From Bacillota bacterium (GTDB lineage Bacteria; Bacillota; Clostridia; Acetivibrionales; DTU013), in contig JAEZMC010000109.1 of the NCBI GenBank assembly GCA_023435805.1, positions 1 to 16,228 of the forward strand: a stretch of 16,228 nt of DNA, written 5' to 3'. Shown here piece after piece: positions 13,908 to 16,228 of the stretch (the stretch's first letter is position 1; each line of letters starts with the position of its first letter). The notes below the pieces were generated by a model. It saw only the letters and a list, made by a program, of their open reading frames with translations, was not told where the DNA came from and searched no databases. The position numbers were made by a program, and so were the translations under genes.

Positions 13908-15317
13908 ATGAAAAATTTACTCAAAAAAAAGCCGATGTTTTCGCCCATACTGGATCCGAAGTTTTGTCCCGCATCACTCTACAACAGAGAATTTGTCAGG
14001 GCAGCACGGGAATCCGGCAAAAGTGAACCGCTGGTGATTGGGGTTGAACGCTCCGACGGTTTGAGCTCAACATATCAAACGCTGGTATACGCTCACGGAA
14101 GCGGGCGTGAGGCTGAAAGCTGCTTTTACGCGGAAAGGCTGGTAAAGACGCTGTTATGGGTATGGGGTGGCTGGAAGGTTACGATAGGCGGGCCTGAATA
14201 TATAGGGAACCATATAAAGGATATCTACACGCCAGGTGGAGCAAGAGCGTTCGATGCGGCATTTATGAGCCGTGTGTATGAAAAACCGTTTACAGTGGTA
14301 CACACCGGTGCGGATGAAGTACCACCCGCGAAAGAAGGCTCTATGCCGGTGGGGAGGCACCTGGACGGATGCCGCATCGGCTTTGATGCAGGAGGAAGCG
14401 ACAGGAAAGTATCAGCCGTAGTGGACGGACAGGCTGTCTACAGTGAGGAAGTGGTATGGCACCCCAAACTGCAAAGCGATCCGGACTATCACTATCAGGA
14501 AATATTGGCGGCAATGAAATCGGCGGCGGCGCATATGCCCAGAGTGGACGCCATCGGTGTCAGCTCGGCGGGCATATATATCAACAACAGGGCAATGGTT
14601 GCCTCACTTTTTATAAAGGTGCCGCAGGACTTATTTGATGAGAAGGTAAAGGATATTTTTTTCAGGGTGCAGAAGGAATTCGAAGGAGTACCGCTCCAGG
14701 TCGCCAATGACGGCGATGTGACAGCCCTTGCCGGAGCCATGGACCTTGACGATACCAGAGTGCTGGGAATAGCTATGGGAACCAGCGAGGCGGCAGGCTA
14801 TATCAATAGGGACGGGAACATCACCGGTTGGCTCAACGAACTGGCTTTCGTGCCAGTTGATTACAACGAGGGTGCCATGGTGGATGAGTGGTCCGGCGAC
14901 TATGGCTGCGGCGTGAAATATTTCTCGCAGGATGGTGTCATAAAGCTGGCTGCCCCGGCGGGAATCCCGCTGGATGAAAAGCTTTCCCCGGCCGAAAGGC
15001 TGAAGATGGTGCAGGAGCTGCACGAAAAGGGGGACGAACGGGCTGCTGCCATATTCGATTCCATCGGTAGTTACCTCGGATATGCTATCGCACATTATGC
15101 GGAATTCTATGAAATCAAGCACATTCTCATACTCGGACGCGTTACTTCGGGGAAAGGCGGAGACGTCATCGCCGGTAAAGCGTCAAAAGTTCTTGAACAG
15201 GAATTTCCGGAGATTTTCAGTAAAATAAAAATACATTTGCCTGATGAATCCAGCAGGAGGGTCGGCCAATCCATAGCGGCTGCCAGCCTGCCGAAGATCC
15301 GGGTGGAAGGGAGGTAG
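13908..15317 (+). CDS. Divergent ROK-like (ASKHA-fold) sugar kinase with N-terminal extension
   Basis: The 469-residue product starts at 13908, nine bases after AAGGAGG. Residues about 154-460 resemble a ROK-type sugar kinase. A phosphate-1 loop reads GFDAGGSDRKVSAVVDG (158-174), GVSSAG lies at 217-222, VANDGDVTALAG (265-276) contains the Asp expected to activate the sugar hydroxyl, and a phosphate-2 loop reads MGTSEAAG (290-297). The usual ROK zinc cluster (CxCGxxGCxE) is reduced to YGCGVKYF (332-339), and the ExGH element is not seen. The first 150 residues have no counterpart in standard ROK kinases of about 300 residues, and I do not recognise them. It probably phosphorylates an amino sugar or a derivative, since it lies between SIS and deacetylase genes; a loss of catalysis with a sensor role is possible. 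Its stop is four bases from the next ATG. Confidence 0.72.
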   Translation: MKNLLKKKPMFSPILDPKFCPASLYNREFVRAARESGKSEPLVIGVERSDGLSSTYQTLVYAHGSGREAESCFYAERLVKTLLWVWGGWKVTIGGPEYIGNHIKDIYTPGGARAFDAAFMSRVYEKPFTVVHTGADEVPPAKEGSMPVGRHLDGCRIGFDAGGSDRKVSAVVDGQAVYSEEVVWHPKLQSDPDYHYQEILAAMKSAAAHMPRVDAIGVSSAGIYINNRAMVASLFIKVPQDLFDEKVKDIFFRVQKEFEGVPLQVANDGDVTALAGAMDLDDTRVLGIAMGTSEAAGYINRDGNITGWLNELAFVPVDYNEGAMVDEWSGDYGCGVKYFSQDGVIKLAAPAGIPLDEKLSPAERLKMVQELHEKGDERAAAIFDSIGSYLGYAIAHYAEFYEIKHILILGRVTSGKGGDVIAGKASKVLEQEFPEIFSKIKIHLPDESSRRVGQSIAAASLPKIRVEGR

Positions 15318-15321
15318 AACC

Positions 15322-16179
15322 ATGCATCTGAAAAATAACGGAGCGGAATTTTTTATACCGGATGGAATGCCTGTTGACGAAGCGGTCGGGAGGACGACCC
15401 ATCTGGCCATATCCGCACATCAGGACGACATTGAAATCATGGCATATGACGGCATAGGAAAATGTTTCGGCAGGGATGACCAGTGGTTTATGGCTGTTGT
15501 TGTGACAAACGGGGCGGGAAGTCCCAGAAATGGACTTTATGCGGATTATACCGATGAACGGATGCAGCAGGTCAGGAAAGTAGAGCAGAAAAAGGCCGCC
15601 TTTGTCGGGGAATATTCTGCGCTGGCGCTGATGGATTATAGCAGCTCGTCCGTAAAGGACCCGCAAAACGACGACATTGTGGAGGAGCTGAAGCAAATCA
15701 TTCTGGCGTCCCGGCCTGAAGTGATCTACACCCATAACCTGGCCGACAAGCACGATACCCATATAGGCACCGTCGTCAAGGTGATCCGGGCTTTGCGGGA
15801 GCTCCCCGAGGAGGCTCTGCCGGATAAGGTATACGGCTGTGAGGTATGGAGGAATCTGGACTGGATGAACGATGAAGAAAAGGTCATGTTCGATGTTTCC
15901 GCCCACCCCAATATTGCTGCTGCAGTGGTTGAAGTATTTGACTCACAGATTTGCGGCGGTAAACGGTATGACCTTGCAACAATGGGAAGGCGGCTTGGTA
16001 ACGCCACCTACTCGGCATCCCACGGTACGGATGAGGCAACCGCCCTTTCCTATGCCATGGACCTTACACCGTTAATTAAGGATAAGACCATGGATATACG
16101 GATTTATACAACGGAATACATAGACAGATTCAAAGCTGACGTATATGACCGTTTAAACAAAGCAATCCAGGTTAAATAG
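15322..16179 (+). CDS. PIG-L/LmbE-family N-deacetylase
   Basis: This 285-residue zinc-dependent deacetylase probably removes the N-acetyl group from an N-acetylglucosamine-type substrate. The ATG at 15322 is preceded by GGGAGGT overlapping the stop of the kinase gene, which suggests translational coupling. The metal and catalytic motif is AHQDDIE (32-38), a variant of the usual HPDDE. The second metal site is in THNLADKHDTHIG (137-149), containing His144 and His147. The family includes MshB, BshB, mycothiol and GlcNAc-PI deacetylases, and the archaeal diacetylchitobiose deacetylase Dac. The C-terminal part (about 170-285) is longer than in minimal members. The operon context favours a catabolic role over thiol synthesis, but the real substrate, free or phosphorylated, is unknown. 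It is the last gene of the operon. Confidence 0.9.
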   Translation: MHLKNNGAEFFIPDGMPVDEAVGRTTHLAISAHQDDIEIMAYDGIGKCFGRDDQWFMAVVVTNGAGSPRNGLYADYTDERMQQVRKVEQKKAAFVGEYSALALMDYSSSSVKDPQNDDIVEELKQIILASRPEVIYTHNLADKHDTHIGTVVKVIRALRELPEEALPDKVYGCEVWRNLDWMNDEEKVMFDVSAHPNIAAAVVEVFDSQICGGKRYDLATMGRRLGNATYSASHGTDEATALSYAMDLTPLIKDKTMDIRIYTTEYIDRFKADVYDRLNKAIQVK

Positions 16180-16194
16180 AACTGAATGGCACAA

Positions 16195-16223
16195 AAAAGG
16201 AGAGGCAGCGCACCTCTCCTTTT
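16195..16223 (+). terminator. Rho-independent terminator of the amino-sugar operon
   Basis: AGGAGAGG (16198-16205) pairs with CCTCTCCT (16213-16220) around a seven-base loop. Flanking As and Ts extend the stem and supply the T-rich tail. It lies 15-20 bases after the deacetylase stop codon and closes the operon. Confidence 0.9.
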
Positions 16224-16228
16224 ATTTA

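Overview
The window looks like chromosomal DNA from a low-to-middle GC Bacillota, most likely a member of Clostridia. The signs are strong AGGAGG-type ribosome binding sites before nearly every gene, rho-independent terminators, a Gram-positive type lipoprotein, an AraC regulator with an extracellular sensor beside an LplB/YtcP/LipO-type ABC importer, and a c-di-GMP (PilZ) protein. No rRNA, tRNA, CRISPR array, complete insertion sequence or phage module is visible. Species assignment is not possible by reading alone.

Layout. (a) 1-2850: an apparently decayed reverse-strand coding fragment at the left edge, then a large secreted protein (199-2679) that joins a signal peptide, a C-type lectin-like domain, an InlB/Flg_new-like repeat, a GxSxG lipase-type alpha/beta hydrolase and RTX calcium-binding repeats. 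(b) 2851-9061: a visibly AT-richer sugar-uptake block. A membrane-bound sensor/AraC regulator on the minus strand is divergent from two permeases and a solute-binding lipoprotein, and the block closes with a clear terminator. No ATPase and no glycosidase are included. (c) 9062-11900: a LysM-like remnant, a minus-strand MFS transporter with its own promoter, a small unrecognised ORF behind a possible structured leader, and a PilZ-domain protein. (d) 11913-16223: a self-contained carbohydrate module of four genes: a GntR/UTRA regulator, a GlmS-like SIS isomerase/deaminase, a divergent ROK-like kinase with an unexplained N-terminal domain, and a PIG-L/LmbE deacetylase. It ends in a terminator.

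How the genes may work together. Module (d) is the most interesting part. The promoter of the SIS gene carries a perfect palindrome, TGGTATATACCA, which matches 10 of 12 positions of the DasR/NagR (dre) core TGGTCTAGACCA, so the regulator is probably of the amino-sugar-responsive type. The three enzymes would cover phosphorylation, N-deacetylation and isomerising deamination of an N-acetylated amino sugar. These are the NagK, NagA and NagB steps, but carried out by unrelated protein families, in a way reminiscent of the archaeal Dac/GlmD chitin route. This is an inference from families and context, not a demonstrated pathway. Block (b) would import an oligosaccharide with a general ATPase encoded elsewhere.
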